Shown piece by piece: positions 8,960-17,347 of a DNA stretch of 17,347 nucleotides. The notes beneath the pieces are model-generated. The model had not been told where the DNA came from. It did no database searches and saw only the letters and a list, made by a program, of their open reading frames with translations. Origin of the DNA: Leucocoprinus leucothites (Eukaryota > Basidiomycota > Agaricomycetes > Agaricales > Agaricaceae); contig JAACJO010000094.1 in assembly GCA_013368445.1 (NCBI GenBank), positions 1 to 17,347 on the forward strand, in the 5' to 3' direction. Numbering within the stretch: position 1 is the stretch's first letter; the number at the start of each line of letters is the position of its first letter. The position numbers and the translations under genes were made by a program.

Positions 8960-9501
8960 GTGAAAATGAGCAGCTTTGCATGGTTGCATTTCACAAAGAT
9001 AAGAGTAAGAAAAAGAAAACTTACAGCAGTTCAGAGGCCTGCCATATGACAAGTGAAGAAACCATGGATGAGCTTGCCAAGATGGAATTCATGACCAAAT
9101 GGAAGGATGTAATGAAGGAGGCTGGGCAACACTTCAAGATTCGGAGGCAGATGATCATCCAACATGAGTAGGAGGTGGTAAAGGAGAAGAAGAAAGCTGA
9201 GCAGGATAGGAAGAGGCAAGAGCGTCAGGAGGAGCAGCAGTGCAAGGCAGAGGCTAAAAGGGTAGAGAAGGCTACTAAGGCTGCAGCATGAGAGGTGGAG
9301 CAGGTATTGAAGGCAACAAAGAAGTGGGGAAAGAAGGGGAGGAAAGCCACAAAAAAGAAGTCAACTCAAGATCATGATGCCTTTATGGAAGGTTTGAACA
9401 TACCACTGCCCAACTCCCATCCTTCAACTCCTAGTAGTGAGCTCTCATTCTCATTGTCATTTTCGGACCCAGAGACACCAGGTGAGTGCTATGAGCCTTG
9501 A

Positions 9502-9942
9502 TTCCTGGATAGTTGATAGACATGTAATTTTAGGTGTTGTAAATGAAGAATCTGCCGAAGAAATCAGTACTGGCCATCATAGGAACCCAAGGAGAGCTGT
9601 TTGAACCAAGTAGAGCATACCAAGAATGTAGAAATATGTAATACTCACTCAATTGGGTGGTGGATGTGGATTATTTGATGAAAGATAAACTGATAAGAGC
9701 CTATTATTGTGTATTTGGTGTGACTTGATGGGTGGCTCCAACACCCTGGCCAGATACCCAGGTAAGCCATGATTTCAAGTACCCCACCTTTAAATATTTG
9801 TACAGCTTGTGTATAGCCTCAGATTTTCTTCTTCTTCTACACAATTATATTTGAGAAGCTTCACTATCAGGCTGCATTGGTTTCAAGGCTAATGCATACT
9901 TTACATGACATGTACATACTGCCAAACCCTTATCCGGCCAGA
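9502..9942 (+). other. Right non-coding arm of the pogo element
   Basis: From the transposase stop to the right inverted repeat. AT-rich, with no convincing ORF and no recognised repeat. It should hold the 3' UTR and subterminal transposase sites. Confidence 0.6.
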
Positions 9943-9959
9943 TTCAGGGTCATCAACAG
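9943..9959 (-). repeat. Right terminal inverted repeat of pogo element
   Basis: ttcagggtcatcaacag is the exact reverse complement of 4807-4823 and is followed by the TA duplication at 9960-9961. Confidence 0.93.
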
Positions 9960-10811
9960 TACTCACTCAGATATGTTGTATGGGACAGTCTCTAAGCATA
10001 GCCTTAGCAGGTGAGATTCCTTGCTAGACTATACACTCAAGAAAGGTTTTTATTGGTTTGTCAAAAGTACTAAAGGAGTCATTACATGGATGACACATCC
10101 ACATTGTTGATAGAAAAAGGAGATTATTAAAGGATTGTCCAATAGGAGTATCTCTGGGTTTTCCTTGGGGTTTAAGTGCTGATGCATCCCTTCATGAAGG
10201 TGTGCTTACACCTGCTTATCTGATATCATGAGATTCTTATCACTCCTGATTGTTGTCTTGTTTCACAAAAGCTTGTTCCTGACTGTAGCAATGTTTACTA
10301 CTCAGTAGGCAGGTGCTGACATGTCCTGTCAGTTTCCATTAATCTGGTTCTATAGTCAAGTGGATCATTCAGTGACCATGTGGAATTTCTCCATCTTTTG
10401 AAAAGGGTATACTTCTGCTGTAGTGATGTTGAAATAGTAGGACTTTTGTGAATATGCATAAGTGCCTGTCTAGATCAGAAGGCTAAGCCTTTGGTCTCTG
10501 ATGAGTTGGTCTGTAATTGTTCTTTTAAGAATGACCTTGACTGGATCAATACCCAGGTTACAGGCTGAGATCACAAAGGGTCATAGGGTACACATCCCGA
10601 CCACATTTGCTAAGTCTTGACATTATCCTGTAGCCTCTTGTTAATCTGATCATTAATGGTCATTTCACAAATGTGCTGTGCTTTTGTGAAAGTGTTTGTT
10701 ACACTGGGGCCTTGTAGTAGGGTTCTCTAATGTGTATACCATTGCCCAGTATATTGACTATATCATCAAAATTAACAATTTCACAGTTAATACTATTTGG
10801 GCCATAACAAC
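9960..10811 (-). repeat. Repeat X copy 1, right part
   Basis: It continues the copy broken at 4806: ctcactcagatatgttgtat onward matches 8107-8959 closely and ends ccataacaac. Immediately right of it the minus-strand Y gag frame resumes. Confidence 0.85.
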
Positions 10812-11457
10812 AGGTTAGTATTGAAATATAAGCAACATTGAAAAGGAACTTGTCTAGTTTCTGAGGCCTAGAGCCATCAAATGTGTCAGGCTCTTTAGCC
10901 TGAATGTGTTCTGTCCTAACAACAGGCTGGGGAGCATGGTTGTGATTTTTGAGGTTGGTTGCAAAATGATCCATAATGTGAAGGAATCATTCTTCAGGGT
11001 CTGGGGTTTGATGACAGTGGCAATAAGGAGGCTCATCAGGCTCATCCTCTGGTTCACCTTCACCATCAGGATCATCATTGGGAGGACCTCCATCATCATC
11101 TCCACCTCCTGCATCAGCACCATCATTATCCAATTGTTCATCATCCTGGCTCAAATCTTCAGGTTTGAAGTATTGGGTATTCTCTTCTGGTTCTTGTGCA
11201 TTGTTCTCCTCTTCTTCCTCATTGTCTTCATTGGGGTCAACACTGACCTGGTTGCACTCAGGCTGGGGTTCATCTTCTTTGGACTCATGAATAGTCCTAC
11301 ATGAAGCTTCACACCCATTTCAAGGTGGACCTGAAAACTAAGGTGTAGAAGGAACACCACCTCTACCACAAGTAGAAGGTGCATGTCAAGAGGGAAGTGG
11401 ATGCTTCTGGACAGAAATACCATGAGTATGAGCAGTATTGCAAGTAAGAGTTGTAAA
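10812..11457 (-). pseudogene. gag: Y element Gag, N-terminal half
   Basis: The minus strand gives one long frame with four in-frame stops. It starts in a Gly/Ser/Pro region, passes an acidic stretch (VDPNEDNEEEEENNAQ, then a Gly/Asp-rich segment) and enters the Gag core: MDHFATNLKNHNHAP, KEPDTFDGSRPQKLDKFLFN. It is cut by X copy 1 at 10811 and continues at 4288. The four stops follow HPLPS (TGA), VPSTP (TAG), FSGPP (TGA) and PDPEE (TGA), all one C-to-T step from CGA or CAG. No in-frame ATG is obvious at the 5' end, so the start is undefined. This Gag is related in layout to G1 Gag but clearly distinct in sequence. Confidence 0.82.
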
Positions 11458-11500
11458 ATGTTAAAGAAAATGATACCAAAAGTTGGGATTCTGAATATAT
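11458..11500 (-). other. Leader of element Y between 5' LTR and gag
   Basis: Follows the LTR end TTGACA on the minus strand. The primer-binding site should lie here; TGGTATCA (plus 11471-11478) is present but 22 bases from the LTR end, so its role is doubtful. Confidence 0.4.
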
Positions 11501-11711
11501 TGTCAAGATTTGTGATTGATAGCACTTATTAAGTGTGCAAAAGTTATGGAGAGATTGGTTGTTGGCTTCAGCATATGTGCTGCACCCTTCTGATATCACA
11601 TCAACTGATTTGGTCTATGGGAACAATGACAGGCAGTGTGAATTGGAATTCAACACTAAAGGAATAATGGACAAGAGAGACTGAGTGGAATCTTAGTTGA
11701 TATTCAGAATG
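11501..11711 (-). repeat. 5' LTR of element Y, 3' part only
   Basis: On the minus strand it corresponds to the last 211-212 bases of the 546-bp Y LTR, from cattctgaatatc to TTGACA. It stops at 11711 because the chromovirus C LTR begins at 11712; the missing 5' part of the LTR should lie beyond the right edge of the window. CpGs present in the solo LTRs are TpG or CpA here. Confidence 0.85.
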
Positions 11712-12064
11712 TGTTACGACCTTATTAAAACTCAGGTTGCAACTCTGGCAAAGACTTGAGAAAGGGAAGGGAAAGATACAATTGGTAAAGCATAAGGGAT
11801 ACACTCTACCTAGTAGTCTATATATAGGAGATGGAAAGCAGACCCAGGTAACCATGAGTCAGAGGACTCAGGTAACTATGATGCAAACTATGACATGGGA
11901 ACAAGGTAACTACAAGAATAGAAAATGTGACATGGGACCGAGTAGGAACTGGGTAGATGGGTGATCAAGTCATAAGATTACCTCTTCTTTAGGTTCATGT
12001 CCTCATGAACTACTGTAAAGGTCTAAGTAAAGTACAGCATAGGGAAGTTAAAGAAATGATTACA
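11712..12064 (-). repeat. 3' LTR of chromovirus C (353 bp)
   Basis: On the minus strand it starts TGTAATC at 12064, five bases after the stop of the upstream ORF, and ends GTCGTAACA at 11712, where the Y LTR resumes. The left limit is firm because it is the junction with a known LTR. The right limit rests on the TG motif and ORF end. Contains a TATA box (minus CTATATATAG, about 11817-11826). Its pair lies outside the window. Confidence 0.65.
11817..11826 (-). promoter_or_regulatory. TATA box in the C LTR
   Basis: CTATATATAG on the minus strand, about 240 bases into the 353-bp LTR. Confidence 0.4.
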
Positions 12065-12358
12065 ACTTCTTAGAAACCTTGGATGGTGGCATGAGTGGCT
12101 GCTTTCTTGGTGGAGCCAACAACAAATCCTCTATTGTCAAGTACTGTAACTATGAAGAAAGGAGCATTTGGGGGACCACCTTGGAAGCCTTGCATAGTGT
12201 AACTACTATAGGTAATCTGGAGATTACCATAGTTATTTATGAGTGTGTGTATGACATTGTCCCAATAGGCTGCATCATTTTCTCTATCGTACTTCATTGT
12301 ATAGAAGCCTGCTGGTTGGAACCAGGTTGCTTCTCTACTGTGTTGGAAGGTATGAAGG

Positions 12359-12904
12359 TGTCACGATCTGCAATCACAATGTCTCTGATTTGATCTCCAA
12401 CTATTCTTTCAATTTCCGATTCCTGTGATTTTTCATTATCTACTATTTCTATAAATATTTCACAGCCTGTTTCCACTCATTATTCTATCCTCTTTTTATT
12501 TGCACTCATATTCATTTCTGCCATTCCATTTATGTTTGTCATTCTCTGTCACATCGCATCTGTCATTGTCTATTTACCTTTTGTTTATCTGTTTATTCAT
12601 TTATCGTCACATTGTGAGTTTCGCAATATTTACATGTTATTTGTCCAATTTCGTGTTATCTTAAATATGTCACTACTAGCTCATGTATTACCCATTCTGA
12701 ATATCAACTAAGACTCCACTCTTACTCTCTGTCTGATTATTCCTTCAGTATTGAATTCCAATTTGCACTGCCTGTCATCTTTCTTGTAGACCAAATCAGT
12801 CAATGCAATATTGGAAGGGTGCAGCACATATACTGAAGCCAACAACTGACCTCTCCATAACTTTCACGCGCTTATTAAGCGCCGGTAATTCGCAAATTTT
12901 GACA
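12359..12904 (+). repeat. Solo LTR of gypsy family Y inside the extra ORF of C (546 bp)
   Basis: TGTCA...TGACA ends and an exact 5-bp duplication GAAGG (12354-12358 and 12905-12909). Same length as the 5715 copy and similar throughout. It keeps many CpGs (for example the run around 12867-12898), unlike its surroundings, so it is a young insertion. A TATAAATA box and the palindrome GCGCTTATTAAGCGC at 12868-12882 are present. Confidence 0.95.
12868..12882. other. Palindrome near the 3' end of the Y LTR
   Basis: GCGCTTATTAAGCGC has 7-base arms around one T, 22 bases before the LTR end. Counterparts are at 6224-6238 and 11523-11535. Confidence 0.75.
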
Positions 12905-13667
12905 GAAGGTACTTTAGTAGGTGTTCTACTTTGTGTGATAAGGCAGGTTCTGATATTTCATCTGGTGGGGGATGTATAAGTACCAGCTTGTCAGTGGATT
13001 TGTATGATAGGTGTGAGTCTGAGGAAGTAGATGGCATGGGGGAGTGAGGGCATTTTCATTCATTGATTTCCATGGAGGGTAGCAAGCATTTGGCTTTGAG
13101 GATTGGCTCTCTCATCTTGTTGGTGTGAGAGTAGGAGGATTGGACTTCATCTATGTGGCTGCAGATGTCTGTGATGCTGAGATATTGATATTTTCCTAAT
13201 TCTTGAATCAGCTGAAATTGGGATTATGGATTGTTAGAGTGTAGACCTTGGAGGTGGTTGACAGTTCACATGGTGCCTCTTTCCACATCATAGAGGGAGA
13301 GGAGTTGAATGAGATTGGGCTTGATGGCAATGAGGAGGACTATGGCTTCAGTGGCAATTTCATTAATTGTATTGATGTGATCTTTGACTGCAATGAGCTT
13401 TTGGATTGCATCAATAGTGGTATTGTACTCTATGATGCCATCTTTGTGTGCTTCATTGCATCTATTGACATTGTCCATGTTGAGGTATGTGATGGTGTTA
13501 GAGTTCATGTTGGAGGTAGAAGTAGTGTGGGTGGATTTCATGATCTTATGGCATTAGATGACTGTGTCTGTGGATGGGTATGTGGTGGAGGGGTACATGA
13601 TTGGTTGGTTGGAGTCAATGTAGAATATTGTGGTGTAGAAGCTTTGGTTGAGATGCATTGCTTTGGT

Positions 13668-13683
13668 ATTTTACCCCCCTCTT
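13668..13683 (-). other. Polypurine-like run between pol and the extra ORF
   Basis: The minus strand reads AAAAGAGGGGGGTAAAA just after the pol stop. Its composition is like retroviral-type polypurine tracts, and it is much better than anything directly before the 3' LTR. Confidence 0.45.
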
Positions 13684-16100
13684 TTAAAGGTTTTGTTCCA
13701 GAAACCTCCAATGGTATTCTTGGATCAATTCCTGTGTATGTTCTAGGTTTGACTTGGTGACCCATTGATTGTGTTTGTTTCTATAGCCTTTCTAGTGTAC
13801 CAGGTATTGGGCTCCACATCCCTTCTTGCAGTATTCACAGATTTCATCAACTTTGTACTCTTCTTCTCCTTCCATGAGGTTGGGTGGCAGTGGAGTGGGA
13901 AGTTTCTATGTGTCAAACTCTGGTCCATGATAACATGTCAGGAGGTTTTCATTGAATACTTCATGTATCACCCATCCTTCTGGCTACTCCAACCAATATG
14001 CTCCTTCTTCAATTGGCTCTTTAATCTTGAAGGGTCCATACCTCTTGTGATTGAGCTTCTTTGTTGGTCAGTTCATTGTAATATGGGTGCCTTTGACCCA
14101 TATGAGTTTTTCCTGTTTGAGGTTGAGGGCTTGACCCTTCCACCAGTTGTATTGTTCTTCTATGGTGTTTCAGTTGTTGTTTAACACTGCTGATACTTCC
14201 TTTCTCATTTTCTCTAGTCATTTTAGCCAATCTTCTAGGGATGGTACACCTGTTTTGATTGCTAAGGTCCCTTTCCAGGGGTGTCATCCATAGTTGACAT
14301 AGAACAGATTGACCTGTTGCTAAATGTGCCTTGTCATTGTATTGGAATTCTGCTGCTGCTGGCTATGTTACCCAGTCATTTTGCTCATAGTTGATGTAGT
14401 GTCACAGGAATGTTTCAACCCCTCAGTTAATTCATTCTGTTTGTCCATACATTTGGGGTGATAGGCTGTTGAAAGGTGTTGGTTAACCCCTATTGCTTTG
14501 CATAGATCTTTCATGAATGTTGATGCAAATTGTGGTCCTCTGTCACTGACAATTCCTTTTGGAATCCCATAGAGTTTCCATATTTTGTCCCTATAGATTT
14601 CTGCAAGTTTCCCTAATGATAGGTTTGTTGTTGTGGAGATGAGTCAAATCATTTTGGAGTATCTGTCAACCACTACTAGAATGGTATTTTTTTCTTGTGA
14701 TGGTGGGAGTGGTCTGATCATATCAATGCTGATTTCTTCCCAAGGGTGTGACAGCATTGTTAGGGGGTGTAGGGGTCCTACTGATCAGGTATGTGAGGCC
14801 TTGTTCTGTTGGCAGGTGCAGCATCCTTTGACAAATCCTAAGCTTTCAACACCTTTGGTGGTCTTTGGTGTTTTCCAATTTCCAACTGTTGAGACTTTGT
14901 TGTATTCCATTTTTACTTCTCCCCCTCCTACCCATACTCTAAGAATCAGTATCTCTGTGGCATTGAATTTGCATTTGGATCATTTGAAGCACAGGTTGTG
15001 CTTTTCTGCTACTTTGAGGAATTGGACTATTTGTTCTTGGAGTTCTTTTGTGGATGAGGCAGGTACTATGAAGTCATCCATGTAGTTGGCCAGTACTTCT
15101 TCATGGAGTAGTTCCCAGAATATGCCTGTCATCATCCTTTGAAACATTTCTGGTGAATTGCACATTCCAAAGAACATGACCTTTGGTTCAAAGAGTCCCT
15201 TGTTTGTTAGGAATGTGGCCTTCCATTTGTCTCCTTCTTTGATCTGGACATTGTTGTATTCCCAGATGAGGTCAAGTCTGTTGAAGTATTTAGCATCTTT
15301 CAGCTTGTCAATAACTTCTCCTATGAGTGGCAGTGGTGTTTTATCCTTAATTGTGTGTTGGTTTAACCATCTGTAGTCCTGTACTAGCCATAGTGATCTA
15401 TTTTTCTTTGGTATGAAGAAGTATGGGGAGGCATATTGGGATTTGGATTCTGTAATTAGCCCTGCTTTCAGTTGTTCATTGTTCCATGTGTGTAGTTCCT
15501 TTTCCTCTTTCAGTGTCATGGGATAGACTTTTGTGTTTAGTTCCTTGGGTGCTTCATCTACTAAGTTAATCTCATGGTCCCATTCCCTCCTTTCTAGTAG
15601 TGTTTCAAATTTCTTTTTGTTGAACAGATGTGTGAATGGCTGTATATAGTCTGGCAGGTCTTCTGGGTTGGTTAGGTCTGGTTCCTTTTCTGTGTCATCA
15701 TTTTCTGTGGTGAGTTTCTTAGGGAATAATTGTCAGATGTGTGTCATGAATGGGATTGATTTTGCAGTTATCTGGACATCTTGTGATTTGCACCATTCCT
15801 TCTTTCCAGTCTACCTCTGGGTTGTGTTTGACCAGTCAATCATTATTCTTTGTGTCCATTGGAATCTAGTGTGATTGGAACTATCTTTGTGATTGTTCCC
15901 TGGCTGTTTGGTGTACCATCTGTGTTAAAGACCTGTAGAAGTCTCTCTAATTGCTTTGTCAGGATCTTTTCTTCTTCCACTAGTTTTTTGTTGATTGCTG
16001 TATGTGAACAGCCTGAATCCACTAGTGCTGTTACTTTGATCCTTCTCTTGTCCTTTGTTTCAATTGTTGGTCATATCATTAGTTCACACTTAGAGTTCCT
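13684..16100 (-). pseudogene. pol: Chromovirus C Pol: protease, RT, integrase, chromodomain (RNase H missing)
   Basis: In order: retropepsin active site ALVDSGCSHTAI (DSG codons 16012-16020); the post-protease motif LVKHNPEVDW, preceded by TGA where Trp is expected; RT with SQYASPYFFIPKK, VQDYRWLNQHTIKDKTPLPL, FEPKVMFFGMCNSPEMFQ and catalytic YMDD (15073-15084). Then KVSTVGNWKTPKTTKGVES and LGFV run directly into the integrase zinc-finger end CCTCQQNK near 14833, so RNase H and most of the H2C2 finger are deleted. The integrase core has D (14722-14724), D in VSDRGPQF (14542-14544) and E in GQTE (14435-14437) after a 1-base shift. A C-terminal KKLNHKRYGPFK module and a chromodomain (QYLVH-stop-KGY, HNQWVTKSNL; about 13700-13870) follow. 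Stops are mainly CGA to TGA and TGG to TAG/TGA. The chromodomain would direct integration to marked chromatin. The pol stop TAA is at 13684-13686. Confidence 0.92.

Positions 16101-17347
<1,247 letters not shown>

Larger units (their letters stand above)
5358..9501 (+). pseudogene. pogo/CENP-B-like DDE transposase, split into three segments
   Basis: Coding pieces are 5358-5714, 6261-7589 and 8961-9501. Residues about 33-78 form a psq-type helix-turn-helix (EEHIQLAIQAIDNSPLLPDG ... PSTLTACLNGV). A CENP-B-type DNA-binding helix region follows, from about residue 88 and across the solo LTR (EMLADYAHDICGKEVGKN). The DDE domain keeps three catalytic Asp: NADEKG (6482-6484), LILDGHNSHC (6874-6876) and PCDIGVF (6982-6984). 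Then come a Thr tract (7328-7353) and, after X copy 2, a Lys/Glu-rich tail (KSKKKKTY, ARHMT-like ACHMTSEE). The enzyme would bind the inverted repeats and cut and paste the element in the nucleus. Breaks: the solo LTR, X copy 2, a frameshift between 6658 and 6748, TGA after FQGSH, TAG at 6973 (CAG origin), TGA at 7582, TAG near 9169 and TGA near 9289. Removing the solo LTR plus one TGTTG, or 1371 bp at X copy 2, restores frame. The start could also be the Met at 5382. Confidence 0.92.
4807..9959 (+). mobile_element. pogo-like DNA transposon (Tc1/mariner superfamily), with two nested insertions
   Basis: Defined by 17-bp perfect terminal inverted repeats (4807-4823 and 9943-9959), TA duplications, and a central pogo/CENP-B-like transposase gene. 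It spans 5153 bp. Subtracting the solo Y LTR (546 bp plus 5-bp duplication) and X copy 2 (about 1371 bp with duplication) leaves roughly 3.2 kb, large but reasonable for a fungal pogo element. It is inserted in repeat X copy 1. The transposase is broken by the insertions, in-frame stops and a frameshift, so the copy cannot act alone, though the termini look intact and might still be cut by a transposase supplied elsewhere. Confidence 0.93.
3634..11711 (-). mobile_element. Ty3/gypsy element Y (discontinuous host of the X/pogo block)
   Basis: This is the element formed by the 3' part of its 5' LTR (11501-11711), the gag N-terminal half (10812-11457) and the gag-RT fragment (3634-4288). Everything from 4289 to 10811 is inserted. 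The gag frame is continuous across the insertion if X and three bases are removed: FLFN... on the right joins ...LSLFQF on the left. Two other copies of its LTR occur as solo LTRs at 5715 and 12359, so the family was active after this copy was already broken. The element lacks protease, RNase H and integrase here and cannot be autonomous. Confidence 0.75.
12070..13658 (-). pseudogene. Unrecognised extra ORF of chromovirus C, between pol and 3' LTR
   Basis: Read leftwards from an ATG at 13658 (MHLNQSFYTTIFYIDSN), one frame runs to a TAA at 12070-12072, 5 bases before the LTR. It is interrupted by the solo Y LTR. Without that LTR and one GAAGG the length is 1038 bases, exactly 346 codons with stop, and the frame is preserved. 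In-frame stops: TAA after DTVI, TGA after RGTM, TAA after SNNP, TGA after MEINE. The middle is helical-looking (DAIQKLIAVKDHINTINEIA) with a short hydrophobic patch (AIVLLIAIKPNLIQLL). The C-terminus (WFQPAGFYTMKYDRENDAAY, GGPPNAPFFIVTVLDNRG) looks like a compact globular domain. I do not recognise it. The start lies 25 bases after the pol stop. No signal peptide or clear membrane anchor is seen, so a classical envelope protein is not supported. Confidence 0.65.

Noticed and set aside
4595..8970. Host gene, tRNA, rRNA or CRISPR-like array within the window
   Set aside because: I looked for cloverleaf-like, rRNA-like and evenly spaced repeats on both strands and saw none; repeats here are dispersed transposon copies.
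11471..11478. TGGTATCA on the minus strand as a tRNA primer-binding site of Y
   Set aside because: It lies 22 bases inside the LTR end and does not extend to a longer tRNA match that I can support.
11151..11599. Minus-strand open frames of 124 and 78 residues over the Y leader and gag start
   Set aside because: Out of frame with the acidic Gag segment, hydrophobic without motifs, and crossing the LTR boundary.
13248..14184. Two long plus-strand open frames (170 and 139 residues)
   Set aside because: They are antisense to the chromovirus chromodomain, integrase end and extra ORF, which have recognisable motifs. CpG loss and low stop density on the opposite strand explain them.
14633..15376. 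Plus-strand open frames over the RT/integrase region
   Set aside because: Shadows of the minus-strand RT with YMDD; no motifs of their own.

Overview
The window contains no recognisable host gene. It reads as a nested transposable-element island from a fungus, most likely an Agaricomycete-type basidiomycete. That assignment is an inference from the proteins: Ty3/gypsy Gag and Pol of the mushroom type, a chromovirus with a C-terminal chromodomain, and a pogo/CENP-B-like DDE transposase with a basic tail. Names P, G1, X, Y and C are mine.

Layout, left to right. (1) 1-1634, + strand: the 3' end of LTR element P, with a frameshifted gag-like zinc-knuckle remnant, a polypurine tract and a 659-bp LTR. 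P ends inside the gag of G1. (2) 1635-3321, - strand: 5' part of gypsy element G1 (broken gag and a candidate LTR). (3) 3634-4288 and 10812-11711, - strand: two halves of gypsy element Y (5' LTR end, gag, RT), split by a 6.5-kb insertion. (4) That insertion is repeat X copy 1 (4289-4806 plus 9960-10811). (5) X copy 1 is itself split by a pogo-like DNA transposon, 4807-9959, with 17-bp inverted repeats and TA target duplications. (6) The pogo transposase gene is interrupted by a solo Y LTR (5715-6260) and by X copy 2 (about 7590-8959). (7) 11712-17347, - strand: chromovirus C, inserted into the 5' LTR of Y, with 3' LTR, an extra ORF in the env position, pol and gag (running off the right edge). 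A second solo Y LTR (12359-12904) sits inside the extra ORF.

The insertion order can be read from reading frames and target duplications: Y, then X copy 1 into Y, then pogo into X, then a Y LTR and X copy 2 into pogo. Separately, C went into Y and a Y element into C, and P went into G1. X copy 2 preserves the empty pogo site of X copy 1. Removing each nested insertion with one target copy restores the interrupted frame.

All coding regions are broken. Most in-frame stops are explained by single C-to-T changes (CGA to TGA, CAG to TAG, TGG to TAG/TGA). Old layers are almost free of CpG, while P and the 12359 solo LTR keep many. This fits methylation- or RIP-like mutation of silenced repeats and gives a relative clock. 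The most novel item is the chromovirus ORF of about 345 codons between pol and the 3' LTR, which I do not recognise.
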